DNA of 64,000 bases from Sphagnum compactum. Its lineage: Eukaryota > Bryophyta > Sphagnopsida > Sphagnales. Positions within the stretch are counted from its first letter, which is position 1; each line of letters starts with the position of its first letter. Position numbers and translations under genes: made by a program. The DNA is taken from positions 11,842,001 to 11,906,000 of the forward strand of contig OZ234497.1 in assembly GCA_965153455.1 (NCBI GenBank), in the 5' to 3' direction. Below, in pieces: positions 26,750 through 41,500 of the stretch. The notes under the pieces were generated by a model, which saw only the letters and a list, made by a program, of their open reading frames with translations, was not told where the DNA came from and did no database searches.

Positions 26750-29700
26750 CATTTTTTGAACAATGCAATAATTTGCCTCTCCATACCTCTAGATTCATTC
26801 ATATTATCCTTCTTATACAAATGCAAATTATATTTTGTAACTAGCATAAATTTTATAATTAATGTACATTTCTACCAACTATTTTACATTTTTGTGTGTT
26901 TGAATTTGTATGTTTGTGCACACACAAGACAATCCTTGACATCGCTAAGCTTCAATCTTATTGGCTTCATGTTCTAGACATAGGTCACGTATAAATTTAC
27001 GACATAGGTCATTTACTAGGCATTGATGTTCAACTATACTATGCTCATGCATGCAAGGAATTATATTTTTTACAAAAATGTAGCATTATTAATTATAAAA
27101 CCCTTATGTAGGGCTAATGCTATATATGAAAATGTGATGCATAAAAGTTCCTCTATATAAATTTGGTTATAGGGTTTAGGGTTTCATATGTATTTTATCA
27201 CGAAGTATAGATTGAATCAAGTAAAAATCATGTACCTTGCTTTTTGAACTAAACTCAAACACTTGCAAATACATATTTCTTATTGTGAGAATTTAATAAT
27301 AATACAAATTAATTTATATACCTATTTTTAATACTCATGCAAGGTTTTTAAAAACTGCATTAATTAAGTATTTTATTTAGCAAATCCTTTTTATTTTGGC
27401 AACTTTCTACTCATGCCATATAACTTTGAATTCAAATGTATGATTCATTTATTTCCACTATTGTTGGTTTTAGTGTTAAAGCGCATCCATTAAAAATATG
27501 CTTAAGTATTCAAATTTTATTTTGTCCTATTTATTACTCAAAACCCATTTTATATGTTGTCATGGTTACAATTTTCTTATACTTCTTGTGGAGAATTCAA
27601 GAGTTCAACAAGAGTATAATGTTAGTATACTTGATGTTGTTGTAGGTATTCGAAGTTGGCGGTAAAGCTCGAGCGAAGCATTATGGCAAACCCGGTTGTT
27701 AAACGCTTGAAAAACATGGTGGAGGAGCTTGCTTCCACAGTCCCGGTTCTTCAAAACATGAGGAATCAGGCTCTCAAAGAACGGCATTGGAAAAAAATTG
27801 AAATTGTGATTAGTCGCAGGGTATATATACACATGACATTTGTTATTTCATTAAGTTTAACTACAATACATAATCAACCTAATGCATGTAAGTGTTTTAC
27901 TTTATATATGTTTTTGGTGAAATTTATCAAAAAAATCTAGCAAATTTTCAAATATATATATATATATATAGTCAAATTTACACTAGAAAAACAAAAAAAA
28001 TTCCCAATTTCTATGTTGAAAATGGCAATTCACTAGGGGAAAAAAAAACATTGATTTCAATGTGTTTTGTAGCCATTTCACCCTATTATGCCTTTGATTG
28101 CTTAATTTGTTTGTATGGTAGCCCCAATGTTTGATGATCATCAAACAAAGCTTTAAGCCAAACTTGGATGAGATTGTGCACAAACTTGAATAACCCACCC
28201 CATTTTTACAACTTAATTTGTATAGGTTTGAATGGAAATTTTTACTAATATTCATAAATGTTCATATATGCTTAACTCATGATTGGTGGGATTTTTAGAT
28301 TGAAAGGAATGCACAATTTACACTCGGGAAATTATTGGAGTTGAGGGTCATGGATTTTAAGGCAGAGATTGCCAATATCTCAAATGAGGCCACACAAGAA
28401 ATTGGTTTGGAAGAACTTCTTGCTAAAGTTCAAAACAAGGTTAGTGAAATATGCAAAGTGCAAACTAAATCATTTAACAAATGAACTTCAATGCATTTAT
28501 TTAATAGAATTGAAAGTTTTGATTTGTGTGTGTGCGCTTGTGTGTAACATTCTTGGCTTCTTTTTGTTTAAATGTGTATATAAATATTTTCTCATGTTTA
28601 TTCATTGCATGCCAAAATATATGGCTTAAAATATTTATTGGAATAAAAAGTGAGAATTATTGTTATTTTCTTCTATTTGCAATAGCCTTTTTCAAAATCA
28701 TTTTCTTAAATTATTTTGAAAAATCATAATTAAATTATAATTTAAGTTAGTTAATTTTGTTTAATTATTTTTATAATTATGTTATATTTTAGTTAATTAT
28801 TTTAATAAAATAATCAAACAAAATACCATGAAAAGTACCTTTGAAAAATGATTTGCATTATGATTCATAAATAACTAAAACATTTGTGGCCCAGTTTTCT
28901 CCAAACTTAAATTGACAAATTCATTTAAATTGAACAATGTCACCTAAATTGAAGTGTTGTGATAGTTATGTATTTTGGTTCCTATAATTTTTTTGAGGAT
29001 TGACCTTTCTATTTGGATATTAGTTAATTGACACATTTGAATTTTATAATTGCTATTTCACTTATTTCTAACAATCTAAAATTAAATTGGATGCAACTCC
29101 AATTGGTTGCACTTTGGATGCAATGTCTTTACAATATAAATTAACATCATGATTTTCATTATTGATCATTTGTAGTGGGCCACCATAGAATTTGTGGTGA
29201 AACAATACAAAGAGGTGAAGGATTGTTACATTCTTGGAGGAGTAGACGATGTGATTGTTGCACTTGAAGATTCAATGGTCACCATGAACACGGTCACATC
29301 ATCAAGGCAAATTCAATTACTATGATTTTTGTTTTGGTTGTAGTGGAGTCCACATTTGGTTTTTGCGTTTTTCTTTGTTTTTTAATCTTGTTTGTCTTTT
29401 GGCCTCAATAACTCTATCAATGTTTAAATCATTTCATTTCTCTCCTTTAAAATGACTACTTACAACATTCTATTCTGTAAGCCTTTGAACTTCAATTTTT
29501 ACCACAAGAAAATTGTTTCCTATATACAACATTATTAATTTGGAAATTTGTAATTCTATTGGTTGATGTATACATCACCACTCAAACAAATTTAAATAGT
29601 CAGAATTTTATTTCATGAAAATGCATTTGCCCACTAATCATCTACTTGTAGCCTACTAGGGTGGAGCTTAGGGTCAAACATACTTTCATTCAACCATTTA

Positions 29701-32700
29701 AGCCATGGCCCCCATTAAAAAGTCATCTTAATATCTATTTTTTAAGCTAAATAAGTAATCATAGGGGAAAAAAAAAAAGAGAATCAATAGGACAAAAGAG
29801 CTACAAATCACAGGAGCACTCAAAACAAACCATGGTTAAAGGTTACATTACATGTCATATACGTATAAATGGATATAATACAAGGGTAATAGGAAAGTGA
29901 ACATACAAGCCATCCAGAAGTACAAAATCAAACCTACAAAAGGAAAAAAGTTGGAACGAATTGTAATTCATGCACTTTCCCTAGCACTAAGGGAGAGAAA
30001 ACATAACCAATCGACTAAAAAAAAAAGGGAATAAAATATAAGTTACTTTCTAATTTAAATGAAATAGAATCTCCAATCACTTTTAAAATATTACCTCTAC
30101 AATTTGTTTAAAATATTAGAAAGTTGAAAATTGTTCAATACAATTCGAGTGAGTTTGTTTGTTTAAGACCTATGAGGAGTCACATTGTGTTCAATTTTGT
30201 GAATTGTATGATTCAAGTGTCGACAATGAATAATACAAAAATTCATGAAAGTTTAGTATTTGTGAATTTGATTTAGAGTTAAGGGGAAAAAAAAATCTTT
30301 GGGCTAATAATGGTTTTAGAACTCATCTTAAAATGAGGGCGTAAAGTGTCTAGTACTTGTTATATAGAGATCCATGTAAATATTTGCAAAATGTTCAGGG
30401 TTCATGGTTTTATATTTGAAATGTGGGTTTATGAATGAAGTTTTTTAAATCAACATATTGGGATTCAAATTGGTAACTTGGGTGACATGAGATGCAATAG
30501 GTATGTGGCCGGAATACGAAATGAGGTGGAAAAGCTTGAAGGCATGTTGAAGCACTTTGGCAAAGTATTGGACCAATGGTGTGAATGCCAAAAGCAATGG
30601 ATGTATTTGGAAAGCATTTTTAGTGCGCCCGATATCCAACGCCAACTACCCAATGAAAGCAAGGCATTTTTTGCAGTTGATAAGCAATTTAAAGATATTA
30701 TGAAAAGAACACATGATAGGTAATGAACCAAGAAACCCCCTTTAACAACCCATTTTATAGAGAAAATATTTCCTTTTTTGTGAAAAAAAAGATTGGGCAA
30801 AATTTCAAGAAACAAATTTGAATTTTTTTTTTGGGGGCCGCATTTGGAGTCTGATTTTAGTTTGGTAGCATTTTAAAAACTATTTAGATAGGTTCTAAAA
30901 GCTTGTCGCCATTTCGTGCTAAATGCTAAATCTCTCTTGAAATGCTAGCCAATGACACAACATCCAAAAATTGAAAAACAAAATCCTTGCTTATAACTTC
31001 TTGAAAGGTGAAGACTAGGTAAGTTAATTGAAGGTAAAATTACCAATGACAACATCAATTTTGTAAGATGTCCATGGTGATTAAAGATTTTGATGAGGGT
31101 AGAAATTGGATGATGATGCCAACAATAAGACACATCAGGATCTAAATATCTAAATATATTGTTTTCCAAAAGCTACCTACCTACATAATTGTTTCAACAT
31201 GCATATAAAAACCATTTTTTGACAAACAAGCTACACTTTTAATAAGTGTTATCTTGTCATTAAGAAAAAATTTCTTGCCAAATTGAATCTATATAATAAG
31301 CATTTATATATGTCGTCTATCTCTATGAGGACTTCATACCTAATCTTATTAACTTATTTACATGTTTGCCAACCTTCATCTTATTTGGAAGGAGTGGAGA
31401 ATTCTTTCTTTCTTTCCCTTCAATCTCTCTCTCCTTTTGAATGGGTGGGCAATCTAAGTTTTCCTCTAAAACCTCCATTTTTAACATTCTATTTTATTCC
31501 TCTTTTAGAACAGGTGGACTTTGGCTATCTCTTTTTAGCACCATCCATATTGTATATGGTAATATACAATTTTGTTCAATTGATTTTACACAAGTTTTAG
31601 ATTTTTTTTAGGCGTATATTTTACTATTTAGTCATATGTGTTGAATATCATTGATGCCTTTTGGCATCCGCATTGGTTGAATTCCAATGGGTAATGGTCG
31701 GTAATATCCATGACTTCATTCCTTATCGCGATTGGCAATCAATATGCGACTTAACTAAAACTTTAAAATTTTCAATTAGTGGGTGACAAAGGAATATAAA
31801 TGACTAAGAATATTAGGGTTTTCAGAATTTTTGTAAAATAAGTACTTTTTCAAAAAGGTTGATTAGTTTTCGAAAGTAAAAATTATTATCTCAAAATTAA
31901 ATGCCTTAGAACATTTCATGTGTCATTTTATATGAAATATTTAGTGATCTTCATACAAAGTAGATAGGCACCGATGATATAGTTATATGACATGGGGATC
32001 TCCTTACATTTATGTGTGACAATGGTCATCCCATAGATTCTTCCATTTGAGATTCAACATGCAGTAGATACCATCAATTTGCACAATACTTGGAAATAGT
32101 ATTGAAACATTATGGTTCCCAACATGTGACATAGGCCAAATGCTTTGCAATGTGGCACAACACCTGGATGGCTTGAAATATTTACCAAAAGTAGTGAAAC
32201 TTTGGAGAAGATACAAAAGAATTTGGAAGACTATTTGGAGACAAAACGTATGGCATTTCCGCGCTTTTATTTCTTGTCAAATGATGAGCTACTTGAAATT
32301 TTAGCCCAAACTCGAAATGTGCAAGCTGTTCAACCCCACATGTCCAAGTGTTTTGGTTAGATTTTCCCCCCTTTATTTCCAAAAGTTTCATCACATCCTT
32401 GGTCTTTTCCATCAAAGTTCAATGAAATTCGTTGGTTTGGTTTGTTACATATGTGATTTTAATGGGGGTCTAATTCATGGAAGTTAAATGCTTTCTTCCT
32501 ATCAATGTGCATACCACCATGCTCCACACACATACACATGTATATACCAAACCATATTCACGAATGCATTCTTCATTACAAAACCCGCTAGTTTGGTCCA
32601 TCTCACAAATCTTGGCTTTTTGCAATCACCATCAAGAGTGCACTACTTTTGGGTCAATAAAAAAAGAAGACGTTGGTGCTCATAATTTATTTGTTATATT

Positions 32701-35700
32701 GAATATTTATAAAGAGCTTTCCTAAGGACCACTAATTTTATTTTAACTTCAATTGCCATAACACACATGCATCTTCCTTTTCTTGTCAAAAAGGGACAAA
32801 ATTAATGAATTTCACCTATAAATTGCAAGTTATTCAACAATTAGGTCATGAACAAGTCCTCATAGGGATGTGTCACAAGTATGTTATCAAAGAAGGTTCA
32901 AAGTCTATCCAACACAAAATCAATTCTATTCAAGGAAATGTTATTGGGATTCCACAGATGGCATTAGGAGCTTGGACTTTGGAGAGGATCCAAAGAGCAT
33001 AGATATATATGCAATGGTGTCTAGTGAAGGTGAACGTATCCTACTAGGCAAAAATTTGAAGGCCCGTGGAAACGTTGAAAATTGGCTCACCGCGGTTGAA
33101 CAAAACATGGTGGCAAGTCTTCGCAGGTCAATTTTGCCAAATTATGTATTAACTTTAGGTGAAGTTAAAAAAATAAAATAAATCATTTAGTTTGCAGTTC
33201 CATAGTTGAAAAAAATTGCATTAACATATGGAGAGGACTTGGGACCAAAAACACACATCATAAAAGAGCTCAAAACACACCATAAAATTGTGACACTTTG
33301 TGTGTGATTGTGGAAATATAGGTTGGCCAAATTTGCTCATACTGATTTCACAAAATGTGTGAGAAAAGATTGGGTGCTTAGACATGCGGCCCAATTAGTG
33401 GTCATGATTTCTCAGGTGCCTAATTCATGATATCCTTGATGTGTTCAACAAAAGTAAGATGTTGCAACATTATTATGAAGCCCTTGAATAGCATGCAAAA
33501 TATGTTTTTAGTCATGTTAGCTCCAACTAACAACAAAATTGTATTATTTTAAAATCATAATTCCCTTACAATGTATATTCCAATGTTTCCCAAAGCCCAC
33601 ATATAAACTTTAGATATGACACTCTTGTTCCCAAGTTCCAAGCGCATTAAATTATATATTCACACCACTAATTCACACATTTACATACCCATTCCTAAAC
33701 ATCATAATATTTATTGCATCTTGCATGGTTTTTTTTTGTTAACTTTTTTAATTTTGCATTTTATGCGATTTACTTGTATGAGATGAAAATCCATTAAGTT
33801 CTCATATGATTTTTTTACCATTTTTCAAGCTTCTTCAATCAAGCTCTTACAAGTATTCTCACCTCATTTCTCTTATTATATTATATTTGTTTCTATTTTA
33901 CTATTGTCATTAATATCAAATGTTGTCAAAGGTTTGGACCATGTGGAGCTTCTCATTTGTGTACATTGGTTTGGAATATAAGTATAGATAAACAATGTTA
34001 ATGATAGTAACAACGTAGACATCACTTGAGTCACCTTCAAATCTAAAACATGTGAGAGACCCAACACATGTCTTAGGTTTGAAGGTGACATGAGTGATGT
34101 CTTAGAGAAACCCTAAACCCATCACAATCTTTGCATAAAGAAAGCCAACACATGTGACCATTTTCACCTAAGACAAACTAAATTCCAAATCTTTATTTTT
34201 CCTAGCTACATTTCCAACTTATGATAAAAAACAATCACCTCTTTCCTTCAAATTAAGTGTGTTATATCATGTAGGTGTCAAGAATCTAAAAATTTCAAAC
34301 CATTCTTGCATCATTCCATTTCAAACATGCATAGCAAAATGGTTCATATTGTACATCTCAAAATGTTTTAGTTCATTGTAATTCTTACCAAAATACCTTT
34401 GTGTGGCTACATTGTTTAAGTTCATACTTATAGAGAAGGGGTGTTTAATTTGGGAAAAAAAGAGATAAATTTAGTACATTTTGGCATGGAAATATTTGAG
34501 AACCTATCATTTGTTGTCATAAAATTTTCAAAATTAATTAATTATTCGACAAACATGTGTTGAAATGGCTGAGGTACTACAACAATATCCTCCTCGTTTC
34601 ATATGTTCCATATTTCTTTGTCACTTCCCCTACCTAGAAACAAATGTTAAATACATAATAGCTTGGATTACCTAGTTGGTTGGTGCAAGAAACATCATAT
34701 TGGGACTAATCAAGAAACCGGTGTTTAAGAATTGGATTTCTTTATCACACAAAAATAATTGGAACAATATAACATCACCCAAAAACATATATGTTTAATT
34801 TGTTTCATATTTTAATCCTTATCCAACAATATTACACAAACTCTATTGCAACCCATACTTGGCCATATGCTCAATGCCACACATAGCAAACACAAGTATG
34901 TAATTGTTTGTCTCTCTATCGAAAACTTATGGGATAACAAGTATCCACCATAATTTGTCCCACTAAGAAGCCAAGGTAGGTGGTTGAATTAGTCTACTCG
35001 TGTAGAGATGGGTGGACAATCTACAATGACTCATGATAAATTTCCATGACTTCATATCCCACCAATGACCATACCCATTATATTATTGGCCTTGTGACGG
35101 GTAATTTTCACACCTCTCTAATACTCATTTGTTCCATATATAATTACAAACTCTATAGGATTTGATAATTCCATTATGCTTTCTAGGTGTACTGGTGTGT
35201 GTTGGTTGAAGGGAATTTGGCGGCCCCAAATGTTGAGACGGTGGAAGCCATGTTAGCAAAGAGCTTGGTTTTATGCATCAAACAATTAGAGGAGTTATCG
35301 GTGCTTGTGCGTGGTGAACTACTCCCTCTTGATCGAAAAATCCTTACAGCACTTATTACCATTGATGTTCATGCTCGGGACATTGTTGATGATATGGTTA
35401 GGTAAAAAGGTTCACAAATTCCCATTGAATTGCTACCAATTTACTTGATAATATTTAGGGTTCATTGAATTTAAAAAGTTGTTGTTATGACCAATAAACC
35501 CAACAATAGTATCATAATGGAGATATATGCAATGTAGATTGCACATATTGGATAAAATACATTGGGAAAATAGAGTCAATGCCTTATTTTCGTATTTTGA
35601 TTTAAGAAATGTTGACGTGAACAATAAAAAAAAACATGTAAGTTTGTCCCAAGTGTGGTGTGGTAGCCCAATGGTAGGAACTATGAGTCACCTTGACAAT

Positions 35701-38535
35701 GCCTAAAGGGTTCAATCGCACAATGAAAAGAAAACCATGTGACCCAATTCATTTAACAAATTCTTTTCTTTTTTGATAAACTTGAAATGGGCATCCATGA
35801 TATCTTGAAGCGATAGATATTCATTTCAAGATTCCAAATTTGCATGTGTTGAAATACATTAGTTTTGGATTTGAATTAGTTGACCCTTTGAAAAAACCGT
35901 TTCTGATTCTATAATGAATTTGTTGAGGATTTGTAAAAAGTATCAAGGCAATATATCATCAAAATATATGTCAATTTTGGAATACCCCAATTTGACACCC
36001 ATAGTATTTGTCTAAAATCACAATTTATGTACCTTGATATCATTATCTAAATCTAAGGGGTCAATAAAAACCTATAAGTCTCCAAGAAAAGAACCTTTTC
36101 AATTCAAATGCAGTTTTCTCTATGGCATGGATTGTAACAAGCATATAACTTTCCCCTTTTTACATGTTCATTTTGGTAATTGAGAATGGTGTGTATTGAG
36201 CATTGAATACATTGAATACATTGGTTTCATTGAAGTGAATTGCAAGTTGCAATCCATCATATTTACTATACTCACATGATGTTTTATGTTGTCATGTTTC
36301 ATCAACTCCAACTATCATCAAAGTGGAAACTTTTGTACCTCAATTCATTGGGTTTATATGAGAATTACATAATGCCATGTGATCTTCCCCATGGCCATTT
36401 TCCCTACATCATTAAAAGTTTTTTCCATTTAGGGAAATACCATATGTCAGATCAACACAAATCCACCACTTTGTAATGCACATGAAACTTATGCACTATT
36501 TGCAAATGCACCAAGTTTCCCCTAAACTTATAGGGGATTTTGTTGTTGGAAATAAAATGCCTTAAAGTAAGATTTTCTAGGCATGCCTATCCCATCCTCT
36601 CAATGGATCTACATGCTAATTAATGACTAAAGACCTCTCTCTTCTCCTCCTAGGTAATACAGCACTGGGGATATTGAACCCTTTTGGGGATGGGCCCTCA
36701 TAGCTGCAACTAAAATAGAACCCACTTGCTAAAAAAGGAGGTATATCTGAAAAGAAGGTATTCTTCATGCCAACTTTTTTGCTAGCACAATTGAAGCTAC
36801 TATTTGTTAGTTGGGTGGTACTCTTGTATAAGTGTTTGATAATCAAAGTTATTACCAAAATTTGGTTACAAATCTTATATTAATTTGATCATATATATAT
36901 GTACATGATGTTTTTGAAACCATGATCAATTGATTTCCTTTTTCTAGGACCTGGGCTACCACCCCCACATTTGTTACATTGACCCATTCTATGTAAGATG
37001 TGTATTGTCACCTAGTTAAGCAATAAGTGAAATATGAAGCATTGTAAAGACCTAGGGTTGCAAAACCTTGGATTGTCCAAAAGTATACTAATTGGTTACA
37101 CTTAGGTGCCAATATGGGCGGTAATATCAACAAAAGAAAAGTGATTCATAAACCACAACAACCACCCAAAAAGGCCAATTTTTCACTTGGTTCATACTGT
37201 TGTAATAGTACTTGTTGAAATAAATGTATCTTTGATTCTCTTCCTTTTGAGGTTTCTAGCAAGTTGCCAATAATTGTAAATGGTGAAGTGTTCACAAGAA
37301 AGAAGATTATTACTATTAGAATGCAAAAAATTGCATTTATTTGTTCATTCCTTTGGAACCACTACTATCTCTCAACCCTAACCCTATACTTAGCCAAAAA
37401 GTGGATTGAACTTTTGGGGGAGAAAAAAGGAGAGGAAACATGAAATTTTCACTATGTAACCCGGATTCTATGGTTATGGGTTCAGAGAGAAGATTTTCAA
37501 ATCAACCGAATTTGGGTGGCAAATGCAATTACGATACTATTGGGATGATGTATTGGAAGATTGTATTGTCCGGCAAACAAATGCCAAATTTATATATGCA
37601 TATGAATACTTGGGTGCGTATGGCATATCATCGCTTGCATGCCAAAATGACCAAATACTTCAGAGCATTGGATTGTGGATTTGAGCTTAAAGACTTTCAT
37701 ACTTTTTAACTTGTTCAAAAAAAGAAAGGGGACTTCTTCCAAATGGAAGTTAATGGACTTCTTGTACATTATTGTAGGCAACATTTTCCTTGTTGAGACA
37801 AAGTTTTTCCTTGACACATTCTTTGTTTATTGTGTGTGCAAAGAGTCAAGTGCACCAGTTTGTGACAAACTATCAAACTTTCTACTATGTCCAAATCAGT
37901 GTTTTTTTTTCCCCCCAATTTTATGATGTTGCCACAATGGCGATCATCCACAAGGAGATTAGCCACGTTTGGCTATAGACCAGCTATGAAAGTAGAAAAC
38001 AATTATTAGAATTCTTTTGTGTGAATGAATAATAAGAAAAATAGATGAAATACTTTTGGCCCATGTCAAATTGAGATTTTGCTGCATGTAAGTAAGGAAA
38101 ATTCCCAGAGTGTGCACATTTGCATATTTCATGTGTGAATGCGCACCATTCATGCACATGGATGAATTTTGTCCATAGTTATCAACTTATCATCCATAAT
38201 GGATGATGAAAACCTATAAAGGTCAACAGACATTGAATTATTCATGCATAATTAGTAAACCTAATCACCTTTCTTTGGATGAGATGGTAGCCAAGGCCGG
38301 TCTTGCATTCTGGGAATGTTGCCTAAGAGTAGGCTTTCCCCAACATAAAGCACTAAGTGAACACTATCATGAACCTGAAAATACATAGATCACAAGGCAT
38401 AGGAGAAGGGCATTTTTATGCCCTACCCATGAAGAGTGGGAGGGATCTTATGCCTACAATGGCCCTTAAGTTGGATTCACACCAATGGATAGTGGGGGAA
38501 TTTTTGTTCCATTTAAACCTCTCTTTGTTTGAGGC

Positions 38536-38579
<44 letters not shown>

Positions 38580-41500
38580 CATTTTTTAAAAAGAATTTTC
38601 GCAACTTGGCAAATCTTTTTTCAGAAAATGAAAATGATTTAAAAGATTTTTGGGTCATTTTTTGGAATTTTTTTTAAAAATTAGCCATATCTAGATCTAG
38701 ACCTAGGTTGTCACACTTGTTCCCGCACTTTTGTAAAATTGTTACATCCAGCCTAGGACAATCACCATTTAATGCCAATTATTGCTGGGACCCTCACCAA
38801 TGGACCTACTTGAGGAAATTGGGGAAAAAACCATGGTTGGTGATGAGGGCCCAAATGATTAAAGTTGAGGAATAAACTAACCCTACAATAGGATAGATAC
38901 AAATAATACAAAAAGACTAATTTAGTCTTTTGAATGGTTCAGACCAAAGGTGGAAAAATTAGATGTCACCGAATTTATAGAGAGGGATGTTTTGATATTT
39001 TAAAATAAAGGGGTCAATAAGTTAACCTCCATACTCGACCCTAACTTGAAGCCAAATCTTAAAAAATTGAAGATACTTATTCATACATAATGATAATCAT
39101 CTCAACATTACTGTATTTTTCACATCCAGAATGGCTTGCTGTTTCTAAGCACCCCACCCTTGAACATGAAATTTAAGCCCATAAAAGATGGGAGACTACT
39201 AATAGCAAACCACTTGGACTAATCATTCTATCTGGTTAACCAAGAGCAATCGTTAGACAATGTAGTGCCTGCCTATTGCAGCACCTTGTGCACAAATATT
39301 GACCCAAAGCCATTCTACTAGTCCAAACCAGTGTTAAACTTCAGTGTTCTTCATCTTAAATATATTGTGCAGTGTGTCGATGGGGATGCTTTGAATGTTT
39401 TATATTTAAATCTGGAATTGGTGGCCAATTTCCAGTTTTGGCAATGGCTGAATTTTTTTTAAATCAAAACATTTAATTTTTTTCAAAAAATTGGGTCAAT
39501 ACCCGCAATCTGAATATTTACAAAATTGACAATCAGGTCTAAATATGCTAGGTCAATCTTATTTTGAATCTTTTATAAAAAATATTTTGAATTCACTGTG
39601 TCGAACTGAAAACCATTAGAGTTATCCGTAAAGTCACCCTCTCTTTCACCCCCCATCCACTCTTTGAGTGGTATCTGCTAAGGAAGGAAAGTTTATTAAA
39701 TCTCAGTAATGCACAAGTTTCAAGAGTAATTATAGTAGTTGTACAGGTAGGGTTTAGGGTGCAATGAAAATATATGTAGCAGCAGTGGAGGCGCTCATGA
39801 AAAAGGAAAGGCAGCGCGAAACTCACTGTACCGCCAAAATTGTTGGAAAAACTAGTTTGGGTCCCAGTTATTTTGTTTTGTCAAATTTTCATTCCCAGTT
39901 CAGTGTTTGATTCCCTATTATGCCGAAACTGGCCGTTCTCGCCCCTTAATTGCCTGACTTTAGGGATAACTTTATTGTGTAAACACCCCCAAAAAAAAGA
40001 GTGAGAACCAAGAAATCATCCAAAAAGCTCTATTTCCACTTCCCTTTGGAAAAAGCCATATCATTTGGAAGAAGTCCATCCCTAGTTACAATTTGTAATT
40101 CACAATAGAACAATCAATTGTAAACCCTAAACCTACCTAACAATCAAAATCACCTTCCATAGAATTTTTGGCAAACTCTGATCTCCATTATAAAAGGGCT
40201 GCTTAATTATGTCATACAATTAAATTTGCACTCTTGTTATTAGCATGCGACTCGACAAACACAAATTGTGTGCATGCAAAATAGGTGCACAACCACGTCT
40301 TGTTATTACTCCCCTTACGGACCGTTGCTATATGACACTCACTGGAGCATTGCACCTCAATCTCGGAGGTGCTCCCGCTGGACCTGCTGGTACAGGGAAA
40401 ACCGAGACCACAAAAGACCTTGGGAAAGCACTAGGGATTCAATGTGTTGTGTTCAATTGTGGTGATAATCTTGATTACAAGGTACGCTAGCATGTACCTG
40501 AGCTCCCTAATTTTATTTTTTAGGTCTTTATAATTTTTATGTTTCAATATTTTAATGGTAGCTCAAAAACACATGGTGAAGGGCTTGTAAATATTTTTAC
40601 CCATTATTTTAAAGGCTTGTTAATTTTATAATCTTTCATTCTTAAGCCACTTTCACCTATGCATTGCATGAAGTAAGTAACTATCTTTTTCTCACACAAA
40701 CAAATATTTCATTGGCCATAACATTTTTTTATGGACTTACACTCACATTATGGAATAAATATGCTAAGCCTAAAATGAGTTTGTGAATATAGTGTGGTAG
40801 CCTAGTGTTTTGAATTGATTGTTTATAATAAATAGGTTCAAGGTTCAATTCTTTGCAAATCTGAAAGTGTGGGATCATATTAATACACTTCTTGCCCTCT
40901 TAATGAAATAAATATTCCTGAGCATCAGTCCTAGGTAGACAATATGCATTGAAATCATTTGTGTAACTATTGAACTCACTAAGGACATTGCCAAACAAAA
41001 TCAAACCCAATAATTGGAATTGCCAAGAAAGTGAAATGGGCATAAATTCAAATGGATTCATTTTCCTACAATTCCATCAAAGCAAAGCATCGAAAACTAA
41101 ATACACATCAAACAAAAAAAATACAACATGGATAATATATCCTCAATAGGAAACAATGCTTTCATAATGTATTTCCACCTAACCTCTTGTCAGGTATTTC
41201 CAACAAATTTTAAGAATTTGTTAGTTTTTATTTGTTGTTATAACTCAATTATATATGAATGGGGTTCAGATTTTGCATCAATCCATTAGCCCTTTTCATT
41301 AGCTCTTGAAAAGCCCTTGTTGTGACACCACCCAAAAACCCTACCCAAAATTCTGATAGGTGTTAGCTGATGAATCCCATGGTCTCCACATAAAGTGATA
41401 GAATGAATGTGTCACAATCTTTCCCTTCAATTTTGAGAATGACTTTCATTTGAAAGGTCATTTATTTTCCAACCTACCGTGCCACAAGGTTGGTGCTCTT

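Larger units (their letters stand above)
37614..40284 (+). other. intron 24 (2.7 kb)
   Basis: Contains a TC microsatellite (38538-38577) followed by AT-rich repeat-like sequence, and the ~350-bp TIR element at 39617-39974. The stretch at 38270-38480 is less AT-rich than the rest but shows no protein homology I recognise. Confidence 0.6.

Noticed and set aside
31283-31600. Hydrophobic 105-codon frame in intron 19, membrane-protein-like at first sight.
   Set aside because: T-rich intron sequence yields Phe/Leu-rich frames by chance; there is no domain and it sits in a well-supported intron.
32805-33002. Plus-strand frame starting [14 protein letters not shown] as upstream coding sequence of exon 21.
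   Set aside because: It is in another frame from the conserved linker peptide and crosses the acceptor at 32957; the phase from exon 20 requires entry at 32958.
38357-38677. Plus-strand frame of about 106 codons with a Ser-Leu repeat.
   Set aside because: The repeat is translated TC microsatellite; no start context or homology.
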